Assembly (NCBI GenBank): GCA_028720205.1
Contig: JAQYLE010000075.1
Coordinates: 1 to 39,315, forward strand
DNA length: 39,315 bases
Direction: 5' to 3'
Source of the DNA: Clostridia bacterium
Lineage (GTDB): Bacteria > Bacillota > Clostridia > Christensenellales > Borkfalkiaceae
Shown here: positions 31,206-38,442 of the stretch, piece after piece
Layout of the letters: each line of letters starts with the position of its first letter
Position numbering within the stretch: the stretch's first letter is position 1
Position numbers and translations under genes: made by a program
Notes under the pieces: model-generated
What the model was told of the DNA's origin: nothing
The model's input: only the letters and a program-made list of their open reading frames with translations
Databases searched by the model: none

Positions 31206-33299
31206 ATGATTACTACAACGGAAAAAACGCCTGCGGAAACGTTCGGCGAATACGTATTCGGCGACAGGGCGATGAAAAAATATCTTACGGAACGCACGTA
31301 TTTATCGTTGCGTAAAACGATCGACGAGGGCGAGCCGATCGATCCGGAAATCTGCGGCGAAGTGGCGGAAGCAATGAAGAACTGGGCGATATCTTTAGGC
31401 GCGACGCACTACACGCATTGGTTTCAGCCGCTTACGGGCACCACGGCGGGCAAGCACGAGGCGTTTCTGGATTTTTGCGGCAAAGACGGCGCGATCATGC
31501 GCCTTTCCGGCAAATCGTTGGTGGTGGGCGAACCGGACGCCTCTTCCTTTCCTACGGACGGCGCGCGCGCCACGTGCGCGGCGCGGGGCTATACGGCGTG
31601 GGACCCTACGTCGCCCGCGTTCGTAAAAGAGGGCACATTGTTTATTCCCGCGGTTTTCGTATCGTACACGGGCGAAACGCTGGATAAAAAAGCGCCGTTA
31701 TTAAAATCGATTACCGCGCTGAACACGCAGACGAAACGTATTCTGAAACTGTTCGGCACCACGTGTAAAAAGGTGTTCACCTCCGTAGGGCCGGAACAGG
31801 AATATTTTCTGGTGGATAAAGAGGCATACGACAAGCGCGAAGATCTGCGTCTTACGGGCAGGACGCTGTTCGGCGCGCTCAGCGTGAAGGGACAGGAACT
31901 GGAAGACCATTATTTCGGCGTATTGCGCCCCCGCGTGGCGGAATTTATGAAAGATCTGGACGAAACGCTGTGGAAATACGGCATTTTAGCCAAATCGAAG
32001 CACAACGAAGTGGCGCCCGCCCAGCACGAACTCGCGCCCGTGTTCTGCGATACAAACCGCTCGGTGGATAACAATCAACTGATGATGGAGATTATGAAAA
32101 AAGTAGCGGAAAAGCACGGCATGGCGTGTCTGTTGCACGAAAAACCGTTTGAGGGAATCAACGGTTCGGGCAAACACAACAACTGGTCGCTTTCGCTGGA
32201 TAACGGCGAAAATCTGCTGGATCCGGGCGCGCACCCGGAAAGCAACGCGCGATTTATGTTTATTCTTGCTTGCGTGATTTCCGCCGTGGATACGTATCAG
32301 GGCGTATTGCGCGCGTGCGTGGCGTCCGCGGGCAACGATCATCGTTTAGGCGCGGACGAAGCGCCGCCCGCCATAGTTTCCGTATACCTCGGCGACGAAC
32401 TCGGCGCCATTGTGGACAGCATTGTACTCGGCAAAAATTACGTGCCCAAAAAGGCGGCGAAAGGTTCGATCGGCGTGCCCGAATCGCCTATTTTCCCCAT
32501 AGATTCCACCGACAGAAACCGCACTTCGCCGTTTGCTTTCACGGGAAATAAATTCGAATTCCGCATGCTCGGCTCCGCCGCTTCGGTTGCCGACCCTAAT
32601 ATCGTATTGAACACGATCGTCGCGGACGCGTTCGCGCTTGCCGCCGACAAACTGGAACATTCCGCCAACCCGGAAAAAGACATAAAAGCCTACACGGAGA
32701 ATCTTTTAAAAGAGCATTATCGCGTCATCTTCAATTATAACGGTTACGGCCCCGAATGGGAGCAGGAGGCGGAACACAGGGGACTGTTAAACGCCAAGAC
32801 CACCGCCGACGCCGTACCCGAACTGTTGAAGGAGGAAAATATCGACGTGTTCGTGCGCCGCGGCGTGTATACGAAGAGCGAGGCTGTCGCGCGGGCGAAC
32901 ATTCAACTGGATACCTATGTAAAGAATATCCGTATCGAAGCGCGCGTGGTGCTGGATATGTTCCGCAAAGACGTTTATCCCGCCGCCTGCGCATACGAGG
33001 AAAAACTGTGTTCTTCGCTGTCGGCGAAAAAATCGCTGGTTGCGTTGAATTGCGCCAAGGAAGAAGATCTGATTAAAACGCTGGCGCAAAAACAGGAGGC
33101 AATGCTGCTGGCTTGCGAATCGCTGGAAAACGCGCTTGCCGCTTTGCCCGAAGAACGGCTTGCCGCCGCCAAGGCGTGCGCGCACGTTGTGTGTCCTGCC
33201 ATGAACGAACTGCGCCGCGTATCCGACGAGGCGGAAACGCTCTGTTCGCGCGAAGACTGGAAACTGCCCCGCTACGTGGATTTGTTGTACGGCGTTTGA
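31206..33299 (+). CDS. glnN: Glutamine synthetase type III
   Basis: 697 residues, the length of GS III (types I and II are about 450 or less). It forms glutamine from glutamate, ammonia and ATP in the cytoplasm. Diagnostic segments: HYTHWFQPLTGTTAGKHEAF near residue 65, KHNEVAPAQHE near 265 and LLHEKPFEGINGSGKHNNWS near 310. The C-terminal region after 550 is helical, as usual for this type. The ATG at 31206 has a gaggt site. It has its own promoter. No P-II or regulator gene is adjacent. Confidence 0.96.
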   Translation: MITTTEKTPAETFGEYVFGDRAMKKYLTERTYLSLRKTIDEGEPIDPEICGEVAEAMKNWAISLGATHYTHWFQPLTGTTAGKHEAFLDFCGKDGAIMRLSGKSLVVGEPDASSFPTDGARATCAARGYTAWDPTSPAFVKEGTLFIPAVFVSYTGETLDKKAPLLKSITALNTQTKRILKLFGTTCKKVFTSVGPEQEYFLVDKEAYDKREDLRLTGRTLFGALSVKGQELEDHYFGVLRPRVAEFMKDLDETLWKYGILAKSKHNEVAPAQHELAPVFCDTNRSVDNNQLMMEIMKKVAEKHGMACLLHEKPFEGINGSGKHNNWSLSLDNGENLLDPGAHPESNARFMFILACVISAVDTYQGVLRACVASAGNDHRLGADEAPPAIVSVYLGDELGAIVDSIVLGKNYVPKKAAKGSIGVPESPIFPIDSTDRNRTSPFAFTGNKFEFRMLGSAASVADPNIVLNTIVADAFALAADKLEHSANPEKDIKAYTENLLKEHYRVIFNYNGYGPEWEQEAEHRGLLNAKTTADAVPELLKEENIDVFVRRGVYTKSEAVARANIQLDTYVKNIRIEARVVLDMFRKDVYPAACAYEEKLCSSLSAKKSLVALNCAKEEDLIKTLAQKQEAMLLACESLENALAALPEERLAAAKACAHVVCPAMNELRRVSDEAETLCSREDWKLPRYVDLLYGV

Positions 33300-33326
33300 T
33301 TTTTCCCGATAAACGGCATAAACTTC

Positions 33327-33355
33327 TTGACAGAAGCGATAGGGCGTGCTATAAT
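33327..33355 (+). promoter_or_regulatory. Promoter of the FMN riboswitch-ribU unit
   Basis: TTGACA, 17 bases, TATAAT; predicted start close to the 5' end of the riboswitch. Confidence 0.9.
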
Positions 33356-33361
33356 AAAGCC

Positions 33362-33486
33362 GTCTTTGGGGCGAGGCGAAATTCCTCACCGGCAGTAGAG
33401 TCTGCGAAGAACGGAAAATTTTCTTCCGTTCCCGAATCGGCGAACTTCCGATACCGACGGTATAGTCCGGATGAAAAAACGACGAA
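33362..33486 (+). ncRNA. FMN riboswitch (RFN element)
   Basis: The conserved blocks of the FMN aptamer appear in order: GGGGCGAGGCGAAATTCC, TCACCGGCAGTAGAG, a variable hairpin (AACGGAAAATTTTCTTCCGTT), CGAACTTCCGATACCGACGG and TATAGTCCGGATG. The outer stem pairs CGTC with GACG. It binds flavin mononucleotide and, with the downstream terminator, should shut off ribU when FMN is plentiful. Confidence 0.96.
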
Positions 33487-33507
33487 ATAACGTATCTCGA
33501 TTTATAA

Positions 33508-33550
33508 ACGACGTTGCCGAAAGACTTCTTTTTGCAACGTTGTTTTTTTT
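33508..33550 (+). terminator. Terminator of the FMN riboswitch expression platform
   Basis: Arms ACGACGTTGC and GCAACGTTGT (one G-T) around a 16-base loop, then eight T. It is about 50 bases before ribU, so FMN binding most likely causes early termination. Confidence 0.85.
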
Positions 33551-33601
33551 ATAAATTAACCGGAAAAACGTGCTTTCGCCTGCCGAAGAAAAGGAGTTTT
33601 T

Positions 33602-34372
33602 ATGGGTAACGTAAAGCAGAAACAGCCGTTTTTTACGGCTTCGCGGCTGGCGGCGATCGCCGTGTTTTCGGCGCTTTCGGGAGTATTGTATATGCTTGGT
33701 TTTTCCATACCCGTGGCGTTTGCGCCGTGGCTGGAACTCAACTTTTCCGACGTGCCGCTTTTAATCGGCACGTTTGCGCTGGGCACGCCTTCGGGGGTGT
33801 GTATCGTAGCGTTGCGTACGTTTGTCAAACTCATGTTCAAACCCACGTCGACGGCGTTTGTGGGCGAGGCGGCGGATATTGTAATCGGTCTGGCGCTCGC
33901 CGTTCCCGCGGGATTGATTTACGAAAAGAAGAAAACGCTGAAAGGAGCGGTTCTCGCCTGCGTAATCGGCGGAGCGTGTTCTTCCGCGGCGGCTGTAATC
34001 GCCAATCGGGCGATGCTGATTCCCTTTTACGTAAAGGCGATGGGCTGGGATTTTACGTTGCTTGCAAGCATGCTGCAACCGCTGTATAAAAACTGCACGG
34101 CGGATACGTTTTATAATTATTACTTATGGCTTTCGGTATTGCCGTTTAATCTGCTGCGCTGTTTAGTCGCCTCGGTATTAACCTTTGCCGTATACAAGAA
34201 AATTTCCGTGCTGTTAAAGCGCGCGGACGAAAAATTCGGCAAAAAACGCGCCGGAAAATCGCCGCAGGAAGAGGAAGGAAGTAATTTAAGCGTTCAGGAA
34301 GAAGAGGAAAGAAACGGAAACGCTTTGAATAAACAAGAAAAAAAGGAAGAAAAAAACGTAGGAAACGGTTAA
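33602..34372 (+). CDS. ribU: Riboflavin ECF transporter S component
   Basis: 256 residues. Membrane protein that binds riboflavin and works with the shared ECF energy module (EcfA, EcfA', EcfT) encoded elsewhere. It has six hydrophobic segments across residues 12-200, including FSALSGVLYMLGFSIPVAFA and FSDVPLLIGTFALG, which are typical of RibU. The preceding FMN riboswitch supports the substrate. The last 50 residues are an acidic and asparagine-rich cytoplasmic tail not usual for RibU (typical length about 190-210). ATG at 33602 with aaaaggag. Confidence 0.93.
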   Translation: MGNVKQKQPFFTASRLAAIAVFSALSGVLYMLGFSIPVAFAPWLELNFSDVPLLIGTFALGTPSGVCIVALRTFVKLMFKPTSTAFVGEAADIVIGLALAVPAGLIYEKKKTLKGAVLACVIGGACSSAAAVIANRAMLIPFYVKAMGWDFTLLASMLQPLYKNCTADTFYNYYLWLSVLPFNLLRCLVASVLTFAVYKKISVLLKRADEKFGKKRAGKSPQEEEGSNLSVQEEEERNGNALNKQEKKEEKNVGNG

Positions 34373-34399
34373 AAAAGAGCGTAAAAACAAGAAATTCCC

Positions 34400-34428
34400 T
34401 TGCCAAAACGCGCGAGGGGTAGTATAAT
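34400..34428 (+). promoter_or_regulatory. Promoter of the tsaE-tsaB-rimI-murF operon
   Basis: TTGCCA, 17 bases, TATAAT. The ATG of tsaE begins 7 bases after the -10 box, about where transcription should start. Confidence 0.85.
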
Positions 34429-34434
34429 AAAAGC

Positions 34435-34836
34435 ATGGCGAAAGTAATTACGGAAAACGCGGAACAAACGCGGAAAATCGCGGAAGAATACGCAAAAACG
34501 CTGCGCGGTGGCGACGTGATAGTATTGGACGGGGAGATGGGCGCGGGAAAAACCGTTTTCGTTAAGGGGCTTGCGCGCGGACTGGGCATACGCGAAGAAG
34601 TTACCAGCCCTACGTACGCCTACATGAACGATTACGACGGGCGGCTGTTTCATTACGATTGCTACCGTATCGAAAGCGCGGAACAGGCGGAAAGACTGGG
34701 ACTTGCCGACTATTTCGATATGGGAGGCGTCTGCGTTATCGAATGGGCGCAGAACATTGCGCCGCTATTGCCCGAAGATTGTAAAAGGGTAACCGTTAAA
34801 ATAATCGGCAAAAACAAACGGGAGATAGAATTTTGA
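34435..34836 (+). CDS. tsaE: tRNA t6A37 threonylcarbamoyl transfer ATPase TsaE
   Basis: 133 residues; ATPase of the TsaBDE complex that makes N6-threonylcarbamoyladenosine in tRNAs decoding ANN codons. The P-loop GEMGAGKT is at residues 33-40, followed by TSPTYAYMNDYDG and a C-terminal CVIEWAQN segment as in the family. There is no SD: the ATG coincides with the predicted transcription start, so the mRNA may be leaderless. First gene of a tight operon whose second gene, tsaB, encodes a partner protein. Confidence 0.95.
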   Translation: MAKVITENAEQTRKIAEEYAKTLRGGDVIVLDGEMGAGKTVFVKGLARGLGIREEVTSPTYAYMNDYDGRLFHYDCYRIESAEQAERLGLADYFDMGGVCVIEWAQNIAPLLPEDCKRVTVKIIGKNKREIEF

Positions 34837-35480
34837 AAAATTATCTGGCGGCGGATACCGCCTCTTCCTATTTAAGCGTCGTGCTTTGCTTCAACGGCAA
34901 AACGTACGCGGTATATAAAGAAAACTGCGCCATGCGCCATTCCGCGGAATTGATGCCCGCTATCGACGGTCTGCTTAAAAAAGCGGGGACAAGCGTAAAC
35001 GAAATGGATTTTTTCGCCTGCACGGTGGGCGCGGGGTCGTTTACCGGTATACGTATCGGCGTTTCGGCAATCAAAGGGTTCGCTTTGGCTACGGGCAAAA
35101 AAATTCTGCCCGTCACCACCTTTTACGCGGCGGCATATAATGGGGAAGGGAAGAAAATCTTAACCTTATGCGACGCGTTGCACGGTTGTTACTATGCCTG
35201 CGCCTATAACGAAAAAGGCGAAGAAACGCTTGCGCCGTCGTATATCGGCGAAGACGAGGTGCGGAAGTTTTTTAAAGACGGGTATCTTCTGCGTTCGCTG
35301 GAAGCGCTTGTTTTGCCGGAAGATCTTACGTATACGCGTTTATCGCCCGAACAGGCGTTACAGGGCGCGGTGGAAAAACTTGCCGGAAACGAAAGCAACT
35401 TTGCCGAGCCGCGCGCGCTGTACGTGCGGAAATGTCAGGCGGAAGCGGAGCGCGAAAAAAACGCCGCGAAGGGGGGATAA
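34833..35480 (+). CDS. tsaB: tRNA t6A37 synthesis protein TsaB
   Basis: 215 residues; inactive ASKHA-fold partner of TsaD in t6A formation. The opening LAADTASSYLSVVLCFNGKT, HSAELMPAIDGLLKKAG and VGAGSFTGIRIGVSAIKGFA are family signatures. The start is TTG at 34833 with gggagatag in front; it overlaps the tsaE stop (TTGA), so translation is coupled. The C-terminal end (KCQAEAEREKNAAKGG) is charged. TsaD is not in this window. Confidence 0.94.
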   Translation: MKNYLAADTASSYLSVVLCFNGKTYAVYKENCAMRHSAELMPAIDGLLKKAGTSVNEMDFFACTVGAGSFTGIRIGVSAIKGFALATGKKILPVTTFYAAAYNGEGKKILTLCDALHGCYYACAYNEKGEETLAPSYIGEDEVRKFFKDGYLLRSLEALVLPEDLTYTRLSPEQALQGAVEKLAGNESNFAEPRALYVRKCQAEAEREKNAAKGG

Positions 35481-35929
35481 TGAACGGAGAAATCCTTTAC
35501 CGCCCATTAACGGAAAACGATCTGAAAGCCGTGGACGAACTGGAAAGCCTTTGTTTTTGCGATCCGTGGACGAAAAATATGTTTCTGGGCGCGTTTCTAT
35601 CCGAATTTTTCTGCGGATTCGGCGCGTTCGACGGGGAGAAACTGGTGGGGTTTATCGTGAGTACCGTGGTGTTTGAGGACGCGGAAACGGACGATATTGC
35701 CGTCCACCCCGATTACCGCAGAAAAGGCATAGGCGGCAAACTGCTTTTCAAAGCGGAAGAAGAGGCGGTAAAGCGCGGCGCGGCGCGGGCGTTTTTAGAA
35801 GTGCGCGTGGGAAACGGCGCGGCGTTTGCTCTGTACGAAAAATGCGGCTATAAAACGCTGCGGCGCCGCAAGAGGTATTATCCGGACGGAGAGGACGCCT
35901 TCGTAATGACCAAACGGCTGGCGCATTGA
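35480..35929 (+). CDS. rimI: Ribosomal protein S18-alanine N-acetyltransferase-like GNAT protein
   Basis: 149 residues, GNAT fold. The acetyl-CoA loop RRKGIGGKLL starts at residue 80; DDIAVHPDYR and FLEVRVGNGAAFALYEKCGY are characteristic of RimI. RimI acetylates N-terminal alanine of S18 and is frequently encoded next to tsaB/tsaD, as here. ATG at 35480 overlaps the tsaB stop by one base and has a ggggggat site. Confidence 0.9.
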   Translation: MNGEILYRPLTENDLKAVDELESLCFCDPWTKNMFLGAFLSEFFCGFGAFDGEKLVGFIVSTVVFEDAETDDIAVHPDYRRKGIGGKLLFKAEEEAVKRGAARAFLEVRVGNGAAFALYEKCGYKTLRRRKRYYPDGEDAFVMTKRLAH

Positions 35930-36711
35930 CGTTTTTCCTGCCCGTGCGAAAGGCGGAAAAGAGTAAATTCAGGCGGGGGTGGGCAGGCTTGAACGTTGAG
36001 AAAAAAGACGTTTCTTATTTGCGCAAAGGAGAAGGCAAAGATCTGGTGTTTTTGCACGGATATCTCTCTTCGAAAGAAGCGTTCCTGCCTCTTGCGGAGT
36101 ATTTTTCCCGATTTTACCGGGTTACGGCGCTCGATTTTTGCGGCTTTGGGGCAAGCGCGCCGTTACCGTACGCGTTTTCCGTTGCCGATTACGCCGAGTG
36201 GACGAAACGCGCGTTCCGGCTTCTGGAAATAGAGCGCCCCTTATGTATCGCGCATTCGTTCGGTTGCCGCGTGGCGGTGAAAATGCAATCGCAAAGCGAA
36301 GAAACCGTTTTTGAGAAACTGATACTTACGGGGCCTGCGGGCATACGTACGAAAAAACCGCTTTCGTATTACATAAAGGTAAAGGCATACCGCGCGGTAA
36401 AAAAAATCGCGCCCGCGTTTGCCGAAAAGCATTTCGGCAGCGCGGAATACCGCACTCTTCCGCCCGTGATGAAAGAGAGTTATAAAAAAATCGTGGGCGA
36501 GGATCTGCGCGAAGATATAAAAAGAGTAACGTGCAGAACGCTGGTGGCGGAAGGCACGGAAGATACGGTGACGACGGCGGCGGAAGCGGAAGAATACGCG
36601 TCGCTTCTGCCTTTCGGGCGATTGATTTATATACGCGGCGGGCATTTTGCGTTTGCAACCGCCGCAACGGAGTTCGCTTTGGCGGCGGAGGAGTTTTTTT
36701 ACCATGGGTGA
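35926..36711 (+). CDS. Alpha/beta hydrolase
   Basis: 261 residues if it starts at TTG 35926, which overlaps the rimI stop; TTG 35989 (240 residues, after a G-rich stretch) is the alternative. The fold signals are present: oxyanion FLHGYLSS (residues 42-49), nucleophile elbow AHSFGC (Ser111), acid Asp213 in EGTEDTVT and His240 in RGGHFAF. The first position of the elbow is Ala rather than the usual Gly. The substrate cannot be inferred; a gene of this type between rimI and murF suggests envelope or housekeeping hydrolysis. Confidence 0.85.
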   Translation: MTFFLPVRKAEKSKFRRGWAGLNVEKKDVSYLRKGEGKDLVFLHGYLSSKEAFLPLAEYFSRFYRVTALDFCGFGASAPLPYAFSVADYAEWTKRAFRLLEIERPLCIAHSFGCRVAVKMQSQSEETVFEKLILTGPAGIRTKKPLSYYIKVKAYRAVKKIAPAFAEKHFGSAEYRTLPPVMKESYKKIVGEDLREDIKRVTCRTLVAEGTEDTVTTAAEAEEYASLLPFGRLIYIRGGHFAFATAATEFALAAEEFFYHG

Positions 36712-38335
36712 GTTTTTGCAAAGAGCGGCGGTGAGTATTCTTTCTACGGCGTTGTATTTTTTCGCCAGCGTAAGAATGCTTGGCGTAGTGCAGCAATGCG
36801 GTTATAGAAATTCCCGCTTTTACGGCTGGCTGAAACGGCGGGATAATTTATGGTACAACCGTTTGTGCCTGCTGTTTTTGCTGCTGTTGTTGTCCTGTGC
36901 GCTTACCGCTTTGTGTTTCTCGTTTGCGGGCGCAAAAGCGGCGCGATTGTGCGCAATCGTTCCCTTTTTGTTGTTTACTCTGCTGTTTTGCGTTGCGGAA
37001 AGTAAAACTCCTTTGAAAGTGCCGCTTAAATCCACGGGGAGAATCAGACGTCTATCCGCCGTATACGCGTTTTTACTGGCGGTGATTACCTATCTTATCG
37101 TGGCGGTGTGCGCTCTGTTCGACGGGTTGATATCCGCGGAACTGCTTTCGCTGTTTGTCTATCTGCCCGTATGCGCTCTGCCGCTGCTTTTGCCGTTTAT
37201 CTTTGCTTTAGCCAACGCCGTATCGTGCGCGTTCGAAACGCCGCGCAACGCGCGGTTTGTAAAACGCGCGGCGGAAAAACTGAGCGCGGCAAAGGCGGCA
37301 AACGGCGCGCCCGTGATAAAAATAGGCATTACGGGCAGTTACGGAAAAACTTCGGTAAAAAACATTCTGGCAACCATTCTATCGGAAAAATACCGCGTTT
37401 GCGCTACCGAACAATCGTACAACACGCCCGTCGGAATAGCGAAAACGGTGTTTTCGGAAAAGTTCGACGGCGCGGAGGTATTCATCGCGGAAATGGGCGC
37501 GACGAAAGAGGGAGATATCGAGGAACTTTGCAACGTCGTGCGCCCCGATTACGCCGTATTCACGGGCGTTTGCCGACAACACGCCCAGACGTTCGGCAAT
37601 CTGGAAAGCATTTTTGCCGAAAAGAAAAAAATCGTATCCCGCGCGGCGGAAAAGGCGGTATGCGGCGCGGAATTGTACGAACAATTCGCCGATAAATTTA
37701 CGGAGGAAGAAAAGGAAAAAACCTTGTTTGTTCCGCGCGAAGCGATTGAAAACGTAAAGGTTACGCCGTTTGAAACTTCGTTTGATTTAACGCTTTGTTT
37801 AAAGGACGGCACAAAGCGGACGCGGCGCGTCGGCACGAAAATTCTGGGGCGCGGCGCGGCGGAAAATATCGCCGTCGCGGCGTATCTGGCCGTGGAAATC
37901 GGGCTTACGGCAGACGAGATATTTTGCGGTATACAAAAGGCGGAGCCCGTCCCGCACCGACTGAATCTGATTGCGGAAAACGGTGTGTACGTGCTGGACG
38001 ACGGCTATAACGCCAGCGAAAAGAGCGCGTTGCAGGCGCTGGAAATTTTAAGCGGCTTTGCGGGCAGAAAATACGTGGTTACGCCGGGCATTGTGGAAAC
38101 GGGCATAGAGGACGCGGCGGTAAACCGCCCTTTGGGCGCGCGGCTGGCGCAGTTCGACGGCGTTTATTTGCACAGCGGCGCAACCGCGCTGAAAGAGGGG
38201 TATCTGCTTGCCGGAGGCAAAGAGGAGACGTTGCGGACGTATCAATCGCTGGAAGAGGTGCGTTCTCAACTCTCTGCCGAATTGCAGGAAGGGGACGCGG
38301 TGCTGTTTTTAAACGATTTGCCGGACGTATATTAA
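36704..38335 (+). CDS. murF: MurF-like Mur ligase with N-terminal membrane domain
   Basis: 543 residues. The C-terminal 340 residues are a Mur ligase: P-loop GITGSYGKTS at 208-217, AEMGATKEGDIEELC, and the MurF-type VPHRLNLI and DDGYNASEKSALQALE. MurF adds D-Ala-D-Ala to UDP-MurNAc-tripeptide. The first 175 residues hold about five hydrophobic segments (10-24, 53-75, 82-97, 118-139, 148-172), and little room (about 30 residues) is left for the usual soluble UDP-binding domain. It precedes ddl, which makes the D-Ala-D-Ala substrate. ATG at 36704 has a ggaggag site; overlaps the hydrolase gene by 8 bases. Confidence 0.88.
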   Translation: MGEFLQRAAVSILSTALYFFASVRMLGVVQQCGYRNSRFYGWLKRRDNLWYNRLCLLFLLLLLSCALTALCFSFAGAKAARLCAIVPFLLFTLLFCVAESKTPLKVPLKSTGRIRRLSAVYAFLLAVITYLIVAVCALFDGLISAELLSLFVYLPVCALPLLLPFIFALANAVSCAFETPRNARFVKRAAEKLSAAKAANGAPVIKIGITGSYGKTSVKNILATILSEKYRVCATEQSYNTPVGIAKTVFSEKFDGAEVFIAEMGATKEGDIEELCNVVRPDYAVFTGVCRQHAQTFGNLESIFAEKKKIVSRAAEKAVCGAELYEQFADKFTEEEKEKTLFVPREAIENVKVTPFETSFDLTLCLKDGTKRTRRVGTKILGRGAAENIAVAAYLAVEIGLTADEIFCGIQKAEPVPHRLNLIAENGVYVLDDGYNASEKSALQALEILSGFAGRKYVVTPGIVETGIEDAAVNRPLGARLAQFDGVYLHSGATALKEGYLLAGGKEETLRTYQSLEEVRSQLSAELQEGDAVLFLNDLPDVY

Positions 38336-38399
38336 CCGTGAAACGTGCGGAGAATAAAGCCGCCGCGCGATAAAAATTACGCAGAGAAGAACGATTCGG

Positions 38400-38440
38400 A
38401 AACACCAAAGCGGAAAAAATCTTTCGCGGAGGTGTTTTTT
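38400..38440 (+). promoter_or_regulatory. Hairpin that includes the ddl ribosome binding site
   Basis: AAACACC (38400-38406) pairs with GGTGTTT (38431-38437), with an inner GCGgAAA/TTTCGC pairing; T residues follow. The SD GGAGG (38428-38432) lies partly in the 3' arm. It may be a partial terminator, a translational control, or both. Confidence 0.55.
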
Positions 38441-38442
38441 GT

